Positions 1 through 11,958 of a DNA stretch of 64,000 nt are shown here, piece by piece. Source of the DNA: Thuidium tamariscinum. Lineage: Eukaryota; Streptophyta; Bryopsida; Hypnales; Thuidiaceae. Made by a program: the position numbers and the translations under genes. Each line of letters opens with the position of its first letter. Within the stretch, counting starts at the first letter, position 1. The notes under the pieces were generated by a model. That model was not told the origin of the DNA. It made no database searches and saw only the letters and a program-made list of their open reading frames with translations. Where the stretch lies: assembly GCA_947034885.2 (NCBI GenBank), contig OX344751.2, positions 13,330,001 through 13,394,000 of the forward strand, in the 5' to 3' direction.

Positions 1-519
1 TTTGTTGTGGTTTCAACAGTACTCATGATTTTTTGGGAGTACTTTAAAATTAGAAACTAATTTTATTTTAATATAAAAAATATGAATTATGTGTACACCT
101 TTAATACAAAGGTAACCATCAAAGGAAATTTACAAAAAAATTCTCTAAGTAGGAGAACTAGAAAAGTGCCAAATCTCAAAAAAATAGATAGTTGAATGTT
201 TAAATTAGTTTAAAATATTAAAAAACTTGAATAGAGAAAATTTAAAATGTTCATTTGTAACAACTATATAGAGATGGTCATGCACCAAAAGAAACCACCA
301 AAATCATATTTTATATGTTTGAAAATACAAGCAAAAAGAAGCTGTTTTTGTAGACATCCAAACCACACAAAATTAGTTATTTTTTAAAATCCTTCAGCCA
401 TTAGCTACAAGTCTATGCAAGGACCATCTCATGTAAATTTCACTTCAAAATTTGTTTCTTTGGATACTAAATAGTACTGAAAACCTCCAAATTGGCTAGT
501 GTGTCATTTCTATTTTTGG

Positions 520-689
520 ATAGTAAACTATTTTTGAAAATTATAGAAAAAAGATGTGTATAATAGTTATAACTACCTCCTCTATAAATCTTGAGTCATT
601 TGGAGCCAAAATATAAAAGTTATGGCTAAAAAGTAGATCAATATACATGGTGTGATGCAAAATAGTATAGGTGTTTTTTGCAATCACCC
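520..689. mobile_element. Arm of GGGTGATTGCAA foldback element (partial)
   Basis: This stretch matches the right arm of the complete foldback at 38540-39633. Both contain a block reading TATAAATYTTGAGTCATTTG and both end in a CAAxxACACCC-type terminus, here TTGCAATCACCC ending at 689. The left end is not visible and probably lies in poorly matching sequence before 520 or outside the window. No coding potential is seen. The match is by eye and diverged. Confidence 0.55.
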
Positions 690-1887
690 TTAACAATGTT
701 TTATGTTGACAAAAATGTTGAAATTAGGGCACATATTTAGTAAACCTACTTATTGAATTTGGTCTCTTCTAACTTTTGCATTCAATATTTAAAGGTCATT
801 CTTGATGTTCAATTCATTTGGGTTTAGTAGTAACTTATTTACATGATGTGGCAATTAATTAAACTTCATTAATGCACAACCATGGCTATTAATTTTATTC
901 AATTTTAATCTATCCAACTTAACTCCTAGAAGATGAGAGTATTTTTCAAGAAAAATTGTCAAAAACTGCCATTTTTTAGCAAATTGATTAAAATTGCAAA
1001 AAAAAATTTAATCCTTGAACTTTAATTTATTATATAAAAAAATAATAGAACATTATATGGATTTGTGCAAAAAAAACAAAAAAAATATTTGCCCAAGTGA
1101 ATTGAAAGATTATGATATTTGAAGTGAGAAAAGAAATTCTTATTATTCTTGCAAGACAAAGTCACTAATTTTTAAACCCTTTATTATAAGTGTAAAATTT
1201 TTGTTTTTAATGAAAATGCATCTATCTAGATTGAAATCTAAATCTTGTTAGATATACTCATACAATTTTAAAAAAAAATATGGATTCTAACTTATTGTAA
1301 ATTACAATGTGATGCAACAAAATTAGGTGGATTGGCTATATATATATATATATATATTAGTCATTTTTTTGATGATTTCTTATGTAGTAAGGGATTTTTT
1401 TGATTTGAAATCCAAAAGATAAAAATTACAATCAAATATTAGGAATATGAGAGAAGATTTCAAGGTAATAGCCTTTGAAGTTTAGAGAAAATATTTTTTC
1501 TCGAACTTGTCTAGAAGGATTGGTACAATTTGGCTTCTATTAGAAAAAAAAATTTGTACTAAATGCAAGTTTTATTACAATTACATACTATATTATGTTA
1601 GTTACCTACATGTCAAATTTCAAAAGTAGATGAAGGATTTTGCATAGGATTTCAAATTATCCAAAGTGCTCAAATTTTTTAAGTAGCAGAATTTTTTATA
1701 TGGACATCCAATTGGAATTTTCTTGATACCTATGTAGGAGTTGAGTGATACCATCTTATATCAAATTATGTGAACATGTGTTAAAAATTGACTTTGTATA
1801 ATCTTACTTAAATTTTAAGTGTTCATTGAACAAGAACTTGGTCTTTTAGGATGTAACTTAGAGCGAGATTGATTTTAGAACACTTAA
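690..1887. other. AT-rich intergenic stretch with a TA microsatellite
   Basis: No open frame of useful length and no recognisable repeat ends. A (TA)n tract of about 21 bp lies at 1337-1357. Homopolymer A and T runs are frequent. Confidence 0.6.
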
Positions 1888-2703
1888 TCTCCTACGAGCC
1901 TAAGCCTTGGCAAGTGTGTTTTTCTTATGGAAAAAGAGCATTGACTTCTAGTATTCTCCAATGAAGCAAATTTTTCTTTTTTCAAAATCAAACTATATAG
2001 ATGTTTTAAGAGCTTGCTTATTAGTCTAGAAACCAATTTTGAGTGCAAAATTGCAAAGGAGTTGTGAGACTATACTAAGAGAAATGTGTGTGTTCTATTT
2101 TTAGTATATGGCATCTCTCTACAATATTTTAGAAATATGTATATTAAAGTTTTTTGGGATTAACAGTGATATGAACAAATACAAATAGTGTTAGCACATT
2201 AAAATGTACTTTCAAAAAACTTAATTTCACTTGGAAAGATATCATATTCATTACACAATCTACCTTGTAATTGTTGTAATACAAATTTTTTGCATAACTA
2301 AAATCACAAAAATCTACAAATCAATACTTGCATGTTGAAATTTTCAATGGTGAAAATCATGAAATACTTTACTCTTTCTATTGGGACCATTTTCAAAGCA
2401 TTTGGATAAGTACAATTTTTTAAATCTCAAATCAAGTGAAATTGGCAAGTTGTGCGCTAAAGTGGAAAATGAAGTAAAATTGGCAAGCTTTACACTCCAC
2501 TAATGTACATACATGCCTTTGAAGACCCTTCAATAATCAAATATTTACTTTTTTCTATGAAAAATAAATGTTTCCAATAGTTAACACTAAAAATTGCCCA
2601 AAACCAAGAAAAATTCAAAACAATCAAAGGAATTCAATTGCCCATTTAGATTTGAGCCTAAAATTTCTACGTGACCATATATGGTCGCGCAAGCAATTAG
2701 GGG
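1888..2703. mobile_element. TTAA-flanked non-autonomous element, family 2, copy a
   Basis: It is flanked by TTAA (1884-1887) and a degraded TTAT (2704-2707). The interior matches the copies at 13532-14318 (opposite orientation) and 20923-21725 (same orientation). Shared landmarks are the block around AAAAGAGCATTG near the left end and the palindrome GACCATATATGGTC at 2673-2686 near the right end. It is about 816 bp and non-coding. This is the most diverged family-2 copy. Confidence 0.75.
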
Positions 2704-2795
2704 TTATTATCTAGAAGTTACACCAATATTAAAACATCCTCAATGTTACTATACACATAGGTTTACATTCAAAACAATTGATGAAAAATATTTAA

Positions 2796-3336
2796 CTCCT
2801 AAAAGCCCAAGGGTTTAGCACAAAACACAAATGTGTTATAAAATACAAGCTCTATAACTTTTTTGAAGTTAGCATCAAAAAAGATAATGTAAAGCACAAA
2901 ATGTAAAAAACATCCGTATGGTCAAAATAAAAAAATTATTTTTAGATTCTTTTCAAATGAATTTTGAAGATATAACTTCAAAAATTCACTAAAAATATAA
3001 TTTCGAAAAGTAGAAATTAGGATTAAATTTTTTTTTTGATTGGTCAAAATTATGATTTTCATTGATTTGTAAAAAAATGCAAACATTTAGTAATGAGAGC
3101 ATCAATACTTTCTCCAAATAGTATATTTCTCAACACTAAGCAATATTAAACACTTTGTGCTATTTTTCTTATATTTTTTTCTTGACCATAGCGATCTTAG
3201 TTTTGAATATAAATGTTGAAAGGAAATTCAATATTTTTAAAATTTGAGAAAAAAAATTTTGAATTTTTTTTTCTGCCCGAAAATGCTGCCCGACTTTGGG
3301 CAACAACCAAAAAATGGTCGCTTGGGCGTTTAGGTG
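2796..3336. mobile_element. TTAA-flanked non-autonomous element, family 4
   Basis: TTAA lies at 2792-2795 and 3337-3340. The left end CTCCTAAAAGCCCAAGGG mirrors the right end, whose reverse complement is CACCTAAACGCCCAAGCG. The 541-bp interior is AT-rich and non-coding. The short open frame that starts inside it at 3213 crosses the element end and is not credible as a gene. Confidence 0.65.
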
Positions 3337-3496
3337 TTAAAATATTTAATTTTTATCGTGAAGTTCAAATTAACATTCACAATGAGTCTTTCAAACAACA
3401 TGTGCCTAAGGGGTAGCTTTATGGCCTAATAATTTTCATAACATTTGACTACATCTTTAAAATTTATTACATGATATGTGATTTTCTTTGATTTTT

Positions 3497-3845
3497 GGGC
3501 AACCTGGGCAGATCAAGAAACTTCTTTAAAATCTCTTCAAAAAAAAGAAAAAAGATTGAAATTGATTTTAAAAAATTATATGTACTTGAGAAGCTTTGAA
3601 TCATTCCATTTGGATAGATGAATTGAAGTTATGAGGAGTTATAGTTTGCAAATACTTAGTGGTATGGTTTTCAAAAACTCCATACCTACCTACAAGGTAA
3701 AACTCCTCAAAACTTTCACTTCATTTATCCAAATGAAATGATTCAAAGCTTCCCAAGTACATATAATCCTAAAGAATCAATTTTGATCTTTTATTTTTTC
3801 AAAAAGTGATTTTTAAGGAAGTTTTTTGAGCTGCCTGGGCATGCC
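3497..3845. repeat. Inverted repeat derived from a family-1 TTAA element
   Basis: Two arms of about 165 bp face each other; both carry AAGCTTTGAATCATT and GCTGCCTGGGCA-like motifs. The arm sequence matches the right half of family 1 (compare 10380-10500). The flank at about 3370-3497 continues the family-1 match in inverted orientation. It looks like a rearranged foldback built from a family-1 end. Confidence 0.6.
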
Positions 3846-4837
3846 AATTTTGAATTTGTGCAATTACAATTTTTTTTAAATTGATAAAGTTGATCAAAAT
3901 GGTGGATATTTGTTCAATTTAGAGCAAATTCTAAAAAGCTTAAAAAAGGCCTTGGACATTTAGGATTTATACTCTAGTCTTAGGGCAAAGAATCCATTAA
4001 AAAAATGCATTACATAGCTCTAATGTATAAATTGAACACATTTTCCTTTTTAACAAATATTTCAACTACAAGGGCATTAAGATGTAACAATGCTTCATGT
4101 TGCAACCTATACACTCCATACAATCACTAATCATGTAATTCCATGCTCTCAATTTGAGGAAAAATTCAAATTTTGTGAGAACCAACACCATTTTCATGCT
4201 TGTCAATTTGTAAATATTTTAATCCTATTAAATTCAATTTTCTTCAATTTTTGTATACAAAAATCTAAAATGATGAATACCAACATGCTAAAGCACAAAA
4301 AGAAATTTAAGCCCTATGAAAAAATGACAAAATATAAAGTAGTTTCAAGTTATAATATATAGAACAAAGTTTTAACATGGCTAGCTTTGAAAATTAGTTG
4401 TCTTTCACATCACAACTAATTTTTCTTGAAACTTCTACAATAATGTATTTCATGTCACACACTCCATCTTTAACGTATCAACTCTTGGAATTTTCCCATT
4501 GTTGCTTTGTTTGAATGAAAAAATTCCAAATCCATGTTTATTTTTGTTTGTGAATGTACACAATTGGAGAATTGTTCTAGATAGACAATACTTTATTTTA
4601 TTTTCTTTGTAGAAATTAAATTTTTGAAATTGTTTTTGGTTGCCAAATTCAATAGTATATATTGTTATAGAAATTAATCATATTTTTATTTTTAGTATCA
4701 AAGAAGCAAGCATCTATATAGAAAATGTTTGTTGATCGAATCTAATTTGAAACTTGAAGATGATTTTTGTAACCACAATTTGCAACTGAAAACATAAAAG
4801 TTTACATAACATTCAATAGCAAGGTTGGCATTGCCTT
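3846..4837. other. AT-rich intergenic stretch
   Basis: I see no supported gene or repeat boundary. The open frame at 4090-4362 has low-complexity, AT-driven composition and no recognisable domain, so it is not called. Confidence 0.5.
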
Positions 4838-4935
4838 GGCTCTACAGTGATGGTGTGGAATATGCCACATCCAATAGTATTCTTCAGTAACTAATTGGTT
4901 GGGTGTGGAATATGCCTCACCATCAGTGTAGAGGC
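4838..4935. repeat. Short imperfect palindrome
   Basis: The left arm begins GGCTCTACAGTGATGGTG. It is mirrored by a right arm ending CACCATCAGTGTAGAGGC. The motif GGTGTGGAATATGCC also occurs twice in direct orientation at about 4853 and 4903. It sits at the AT-rich to GC-richer transition that leads into the pogo-like block. Confidence 0.55.
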
Positions 4936-5959
4936 ATGGCATGCTACTATGGTAGGATGCTCAGAAACCGTGCATATAACAGAAGAAGCTGCTTCTGAGA
5001 GAAAGTTGAAGATGTGAATTGAACGTGAGAGTCGTCGATGCAGTTGCCAGAGAGCGTGCTCAAATGGAGAAGGCAGATGAAATTTTTTGAATTGCCATAT
5101 ATTTATAGAGAAACATAACAAGTGTTGAGTCCGGTGATCACTGGCAGCGCTCATAGGGTGCATACTTTGCTACCTGCCTAGAGCTGTTACGCAGATCACA
5201 GAACACTTAATAACGGAACTAGGTACTATGAAACAATATATATTGCAGAGGAAAAATAGTTCCACGTCGTTCCTAAGTGCCGTGACATTGTTGTCGTGCT
5301 AGTCCGTTGCTTCCTGTAAGAAGTTCTAAATTCCGATTACTACCGCCAGTAATTACTGTGTACAGTGAATTTACTGCCTTCCAGATGCCGCCCGAAACTG
5401 CGCCCTCTATTTCCCCCCAAAAGCGCGGGCACTTTAAAAAAAAGCAGACGTCTCATCCGCATGACATGAACAGAGACGTCAGACTTGAGAAAACGTTTAA
5501 TACGTGGGACTGCGGTCATCCGATCACCACCGCGCCGTTCCCTTGTACATCCACCATCGACATCTTCATGGAGTCCGCTTCCTGCGGCCGTTGCGTGGAC
5601 CGTTTTCAAAATCAGATCATGCCTCGGATTCCCTAGTCCTCCCGCGTGCCATTTCAAAAGATCAGAAATGGCGCTGCACCTACATCATATTTGTCTCCTG
5701 CCCACTCCATTGTTGTGTGAGTCGTTTCAGTTATCCTTATTCCCACAGTGTCTCCAACAGGCGGACGCCATGATCGATCTGCGTCGGTCGACTGCATGGA
5801 GAGCTTGTTGAAGTCGACGTCGATGGCAACAAGCGCCTCCTCCATCGCTGAAGACTTCCACCATATTTACAGTACGTTTGTAAGCATCCTCCACCCTCTG
5901 CCTTGTTGCTAATTCTCTAGAACCGTACACCTCAGTTGCGAATGTCAACAACAGTGTTG
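4936..5959. other. GC-richer flank of the pogo-like transposase
   Basis: Base composition shifts upward here and several short overlapping frames appear on both strands, as expected by chance in GC-richer DNA. A 63-codon frame on the minus strand (5654-5845) has a protein-like composition and could be the remains of a second ORF or 3' part of the element. No domain is recognisable. No clear terminal inverted repeat of the pogo element could be found by eye. Confidence 0.4.
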
Positions 5960-8900
5960 TCATCGTTGTGCACCGCAGTGATGTTGTGGTTGTGCGTTGC
6001 TTGGTCCAAGGCCTGCTGAAGAGAAAGGTGGATGTTGGAAGCAGTGGGGGCCGTGGAACTGACCCCATGCACCGCTTGTGGGACACCAACGCGGTCTCAC
6101 CTCTGTTGGAGGAGGCATGTGACTCGTGTCTTCACCCCTTCGCTTCGCTGCTCTACGCGCCATAGCTAGTTTTTGATTATCGCGGCACACTTGGGGCACA
6201 CTTCCGCAATACAGAGCTACATAACCAACTACAGGCTTGTTCCTCTTTATAGCCGCATGCAGTTTCTCACCTGCTGCTCGAACATTCCTGACGCTCCATT
6301 CTTCGTTGTGCTTCTGTTTCGATTCTCTCATGACCGCCCTCACCTGCTTTGCTTGTAAGTCCAAACGACGTTGTTCTGCTCTAGCATCTTTCTCAGCATC
6401 TTTGATTGCTTGTCTCCTCTGTCTTTTTTCTGCTGCAACAGTCTTCTTGTTTGCAACGCTATCTAAATCGGGCATGTGATTCTCCTCTGTCAAAACAACC
6501 GAATTGTGGTAGTCAATATCTGGTTCCAATTACTGTCTTATAGTACGGGGTACGTAGACTCGCGGGAGCCATAGTAAGTCACAAAAGGTCTGGCTGGCGG
6601 TGCCGGCTACCGATCCTCCGACTGCAGTGTAAGTTGCCGCCGTCGCTTCACTTCCGCTCGGTTGCAATCCCGTCGGTCGTCGTTGGACCGGACTTGATCG
6701 TCGATCCAAGTCGGGGACGAACTGGTCCTCATCGTCATCGCTCTCTACATAGTACTCCTGGCAATGGGGAATGTCGATGGGCTCCTTGTCGAAAATTTCT
6801 TGGAGTTCCCATTGCGGAAGTTCATCCGCCACGACTGCTGTGTTTGTGTTCTCTTGCGCCTCCATATTGACGTCCGCTTCAGTTTCCTTGCTGTACACTT
6901 CGCTTGGTCCGATTTTAGAATTCACAACGTTGGTGTTTAGAGGAAACACACCTGTGGCTCTGAAGCCGCTTTGAATATTGCTTGTCGATAGAGCCCTCCT
7001 CAAAGCATTGGCGACCCACTGTGCAAGATCTTCCTTTTGGGGTACTTATGGTCAATTTTGTTAAAATGGCAGTATTCCAATAAAATGGCATGATATTCCG
7101 TTAAAATGGCACATTTTCTTCCTCTACTTCTAAGCCTCTATGTCAAAGTGGTACATGAAATATGTCAAAATGGCACTTGAAATTTGTCAAAGTGGCACAT
7201 GGAATATGTCAAAATGGCATTGGAATTTGTCAAAATGGCACTTGGAATACCGCCATTTTAACAAAATTGACCATACTTTCCCTAAGTTCCCCAAGCTCCA
7301 CTTGTCCCTGTAAGCTCAGAATGCTAGCTTGAAAGGCCTGAAACATGATACGTCCAGAGGTTGCAATGCATGCGATGTATGGGAAGGAATAGTTAGCAAG
7401 TCAAGACCACGGGACATGGCTAACTTGATGACCTCCATGGTGATGTGCGAACCGTGACCATCCAGAATGAATAAATGCCGGTTGGTTGGAGAAATGTCAT
7501 GGCGTTTACTGACAATGCCAAGGAAATGAGTCATCCACTCTATGAATATATCATTAGTCATCCAGGCCTTTGCTTGCATTGCAAATGCAGCATCTCTCTC
7601 TCTCCTGTTCTATAAACAAAATTCCGTTATTTACGCTTTCCCTTGAATATGTAGAAATTGGGCAAGCTGTCTCCACAGGCATTGATGCATGACACGACGG
7701 AGATCCACTCCCACTGATCCGAAGTTACCTTCATGACACTTCTTCCTCCTCTCCTTGCAAATACGTAACTTCCATCATCTTTGCCAGCTTGTGCCCCAGA
7801 CTCGTTGTAGTTCCAAATAGCTTCCGATCTGTAGTTGTGTTGATCGTACAGCATTTTCAAGTTCCCGTAGAACAAGGCTACAGTTTCTGCGCACAAATAC
7901 TTCGCTCGATTTTGGTCCAATGACTGAGGCTTCCGAAGAGTCAATTCCTTATGCCTTCCACGGAAGCAATGTGCCCACCCCGCTCCAGGGACTCCGTTTT
8001 TGAACGGTGTGACCCGACTCTAAGTGAGCATACTAACTTTCTACTGCAGCTGCCCTATGGTAACCGAGTACCCTATGTCTTGCATTTTCAGAACATATTG
8101 CACTAACTGCTGCTCCTCCTCATCAGTGAGTACTCCTTTCCTACCCCTCTTCTTATTCAATACAATTCCATAAACATGCCCCCCCAAAGTGGAAGATGGT
8201 ATGCTGAACTCTTTGGCGGCTGATCGCACAGGCATACCATCATCCACTGCTGCCAATGCTCGTTGCAAATCAATTTTACTCCACTTCCCATTAACCCTCG
8301 TACGTCCTATGTTTGCAGTCAAAGGCGTGGAATGAAAAGGGGAGTTCCTCTGTGAACGAGTACCTCTGTCCGCAATTAAGTCGGGCGATGTGTAGGCTCT
8401 GTTAGTTACACACCGCGTCTTCATGCGTGTCCGGTGTTGCGAACCTTGGCTGCCACCGTCTGTTGGTTGCGAAGCCCCCCGTCCGCCGCTTATCGGTTCA
8501 ACAGCGGCGGCAAGAACAACACGTCTTCGCGATCCGCTTCTACTGGAGGGATGCGTAGTTGACGGTGGGCTGCCTTCTTGAGGTACGACACGTGCTACCC
8601 GGGATCCGCCATGCGTTGCCAATGGGCCTGGAACAGGAGCACTACTCGATGTGCTAGCATATTCCATGAACAGTTCTCCAACTTGACGGGTTGCCTCCAT
8701 CAGTGCATCCATGTGAATTGTGGCCTTGTCAGGCACATGTTGTGACGACGGTCCCATGCCTCTCAATCCAACGGCACACGAGGCGGCTGCTTGATTCAGC
8801 TCGACTACTGCTTGCAAGTTCTCCTATTCAACACTGAAGTCTACGAAATCATCGCAGTCGTCGTTGTCACTGGAGCAGTACTCCGTGTCACTGCTCCCCT

Positions 8901-8961
8901 CGCTTCCTCTTTCCCAAGTGCTGTTGCTGCTACCGTCATCAGAGATTCCGTCGAAATTCAT
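5960..8961 (-). pseudogene. Decayed pogo/Tigger-like transposase
   Basis: Read on minus from an ATG at 8961. First comes an acidic Ser/Asp-rich leader, then a basic Ser/Arg-rich segment, then a pipsqueak-type helix-turn-helix (WSKIDLQRALAAV...RSAAKEFSIPSSTL, about 8270-8190), a second DNA-binding part (KGVLTDEEEQQLVQYVL), then the DDE domain. DDE landmarks are NYNESG (first acidic site, 7804-7806, now Asn), LDGHGSH (second Asp) and QPLDV (third Asp), followed by the family hallmark SGFRATGVFPLN and a basic coiled C-terminus. The frame is broken by at least six stops and one shift near 7600. It is also interrupted by a 227-bp MITE at 7048-7274 whose removal with one target copy restores LGNLGKVPQKEDLAQWV. 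Three of the stops are TAG where CAG fits (one at 8824-8826). This is a plain DNA transposon, dead in several ways. Confidence 0.88.
7048..7274. mobile_element. MITE with 4-bp target duplication, nested in the pogo-like gene
   Basis: Ends ATGGTCAATTTTGTTAAAAT and its inverted copy ATTTTAACAAAATTGACCAT. It is flanked by ACTT at 7044-7047 and 7275-7278. The inside is an array of about five 20-bp units with the core TGTCAAAATGGCA. Terminal sequence relates it to the copies at 10836, 20333 and 34101, but the interior is different. Its insertion splits the transposase reading frame, so it is younger than the pogo-like element. Confidence 0.88.
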
Positions 8962-9734
8962 TGATGCAAACTTGGGCGTGTACTCCCTCCAGTGAATACT
9001 ATGATGACTACAAATTTCGATGTACTCACTTCTCTCAAAAAAAGATAATGATGAAGGTGGAATTGGAAAAAACAGAATTCTTGCAGCATATGCTCTTCAG
9101 TTCATTACAAAAGTGTAGAAGACCCATGTAGGACATCCTTGTTGTCTAGTAGGAAGAATTAAGGAGTGACAGTGGTACAATCGTCTGATTAATTACATGC
9201 ATTGTATTGCAATTCCACTTAGTTATGGCATGGCAGAAGTTCACTGGAGAACTAAGGAGTGACGGCCACATTTTTAAAAATAATCACCCTTAATCTGAAT
9301 TAGTGACAGCACTTCTTCAAACTTACCATGCACACTTTCTCTTCATAAATGAAAATCACTTCCGTATTGCACTCAATAATATATAAAAAAAGGTCTGCAC
9401 AGGGTTCGATCTTATATATTCTTTGTTTACAAGTTCCTAATTAAGAATTGAAGGCCAAGGTGACAGTGGGCTTTGTTGTCACTCCAATCGTGTTGGGCAT
9501 GTCTTTCTATGGTCCACGTACATTTCCACTGTCAGAGAAAACTGACGTCGACATATTTTACATCAATGTCTGCACTGTTCCTAGAACTACCTATTGGTCC
9601 CATTTACACAGCCGGTTGAGAATACGAGCATCCTACCATAAGTGTTATGAATGTGTATTGTTTTTCAAATCTTAAGAATCTATAGATATTGAACATTTGA
9701 CTCTTCTTGCATTCTCTACGAGTGAGTGATTCTA
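8962..9734. other. Intergenic stretch downstream of the pogo-like start
   Basis: This is the 5' side of the pogo-like gene. Base composition falls back toward AT. No transposon end could be fixed. The short frame at 9448-9675 has no recognisable domain and is not called. Confidence 0.4.
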
Positions 9735-9738
9735 TTAA

Positions 9739-10683
9739 CCCCTAAACCCCTAACGGCGTTTTCACCAAAAAAAAATGCTCCAAAATTGCCATTTCTAATA
9801 CAAGAGCAATTTTTTTTTTAAAACACATTTTTGACTCATGTAACCGTAGGATCTTGTAGTAAGGTGGTTTGTAAACATGTGGAAAAAATTTCAGAAATTT
9901 CCACCATGTAGATTGCAAGATATATGCATTTGAATTGACAAAAACTGTTTTTTTATCCCTTCGAAAATTCGGGCAGCTGCACTTCACAAGGTCACATTTG
10001 TGTTAAAAAAATTCAAAATGGTGGTTACTCTTTGAATTCATACTTCAATGCAAGTTGGCTACATTCTCAAAAAATTTCAAACCATTTGGAGTTGTACAAC
10101 ATATAGGAAAAAATAAGTAAGTAGAAAGAAGTAAAAAATGAGCCAAAATACTAAATTGTGAACATTTTATTCATGGAATTGAAAATTTTCAATCCCAATG
10201 GTTAAATGTTGAAATAAACAATCTACACATTTTGTTTTTATTTTTTTCCAAAAATATGAAAAATTGAATTAAATGAAGAATTTCAAACTTTTTTTGTAGT
10301 GTGGAGATTCTGTAACTGGCCGCAAACTACCCCAAACTCAAAATCTTCATAACTTTTGACTCATTGATCGGAATGGATTGATTCAAAGCTTCACATGTCT
10401 GTATAAGCCTAAAGAACCAATTTGAAATTTCACTTTTCAAAAAAAAGTTTTTTTGAAAAAGTTTTTTCAGCTGCCCGGGATGCCCGCCGAGCAAACAAAG
10501 TGACATATCATGCCATAACTTTTTATCCACAGAGTCAAAAGTTATGAAAATTGTTGGGCCTTAAATCTACTCCTCGGACACACATTGTATCAAAAGTTCA
10601 AAGAAAAAAAATAAAAACTCCATCCGTAGTGAGCTGCCCAAAAAATCTATAATCTCAAAAAACGTTGTTAAGGGGTTTAGGGG
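9739..10683. mobile_element. TTAA-flanked non-autonomous element, family 1, copy a
   Basis: TTAA at 9735-9738 and 10684-10687. The left end is CCCCTAAACCCCTAACGGCG; the right end reads inward as CCCCTAAACCCCTTAACAAC. At 945 bp it aligns along its whole length with 22428-23371 (944 bp), apparently at well over 90 percent identity by eye. Open frames inside are short and not conserved in phase. No transposase is encoded. Confidence 0.9.
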
Positions 10684-10835
10684 TTAAACATATGTGTTCA
10701 AGATGCACTTCATCCAAAATGTTAGGCACATATTATTTTTAAATAACGTTTTTAGAAGATTATGATGTCCAAATTATGTATGATCAAGACATTCACCTCT
10801 TTTTTAGCAAAGACATTTAGCACTTGAAAGGGTAA

Positions 10836-11121
10836 ATGGCGAATTTCGTTAAATTGGCAATTTTCCATTAGTTTGACACTTTTGACAGTTCAAACCATAC
10901 GGTCTAAAATCTAAATTTGTCATAGATTTTTGAAATCTACATCTATCCAAGATGTTTCAAATCGTGAGGTCTGAAATGTAAAACTATCATAGATTTTGTA
11001 AATCTATATGTGTCCTAGATTTCTGAAAATCTATACCTGTTGCAGTTGTCAGTTTTCAATTTAGACCGCGCGGTCTGAAAAATGGCATTTGAAATACCGC
11101 CATTTTAACGAAATTTGCCAT
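10836..11121. mobile_element. MITE, ATGGCGAATTT family, 4-bp target duplication GTAA
   Basis: Ends ATGGCGAATTTCGTTAAA and its inverted copy. Flanked by GTAA at 10832-10835 and 11122-11125. The interior has repeated AGATTTTxxAAATCT palindromes and pairs of CGGTCTGAAA-like motifs, shared with 20333-20644 and 34101-34412. Confidence 0.88.
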
Positions 11122-11125
11122 GTAA

Positions 11126-11730
11126 ATGTAATAATATCCCTAATTAATAAATTCATAGGGCACAACGGAATGTCCCAACACACTTAAAATTTCCAATGTG
11201 CTTACCCCAAAAAGAGAATGGAAGGGAAAAATAAGAATAAAGAAGGTTGCTTGCGTGGAGAGCATCAGTACCCTGTTTCCCGAATTCAGTTCTCAGACGT
11301 TCTTTCTGATCCGGAGGCCCAGCAAGCTCTCTGAGAGCACGAGCAGGACATCGGTGGAGATACGTAGATTGGGTTTGAAAAGCATAGATTTCGGAATTTG
11401 GAGTTGAATCTGACGATAGACTGACGGTGATCCGATGGTGTTTTCGTTGATGCGGAGGGACTCATCTGAACAGCCATACCAATTGCGAAACACAGGTTTC
11501 TGTGAGCCCATCCCGGTCTGGGTGAACTGGCCCCCTCGCTCGGCCGCTCCCTGGGTGCAAGTAAAACAAAATGCCCCCTCTTTGGGGTTTGAAAAAATTG
11601 CCTCCTACACTTTTCCTAGCTAATTGGAGGTCTCTGATTGCAAATGTGAATTCAAAAATTACAAATTCTATCAGGAGAGAATTTTTTTTTAAATTAGGAT
11701 TTTTCCGAGTGGCCAAGCAAGGGGGCAACG
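11126..11730. other. GC-richer intergenic patch
   Basis: The segment 11190-11640 is richer in G and C than its surroundings. It ends in a block around CTAGCTAATTGGAGGTCTCTGATT (split here as CTAGCTAATTGGAG and GTCTCTGATT) that recurs at about 43160 and inverted at about 44030. It is therefore part of a dispersed repeat. Short frames on both strands show no domain. Confidence 0.45.
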
Positions 11731-11958
11731 GTGCTAGTATGTGAGCATGAAAGTGTGAGCATGTGAGCCTTGAGCATATATATAAATATATATCATGCAA
11801 CCATTGAAGGTGTTTATCACATAAACACCTATAATATAGGTACTTATAACATATATATACTATTAACATAGAAGGTTACTATAATATAAACACTTATATC
11901 ATAAGTGTATAGTCTTCTAGGCTCATAGGCTTACACTTTTATGCTCACATAATAGCAA
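11731..11958. mobile_element. Short palindromic MITE-like element
   Basis: About 42 bp at the left (GCTAGTATGTGAGCATGAAA...) is mirrored at the right (reverse complement GCTATTATGTGAGCATAAAA...). The centre contains further short palindromes and TA runs. The flanks share a CAAGGGGG motif on both sides, but a clean target duplication could not be fixed. Confidence 0.65.
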
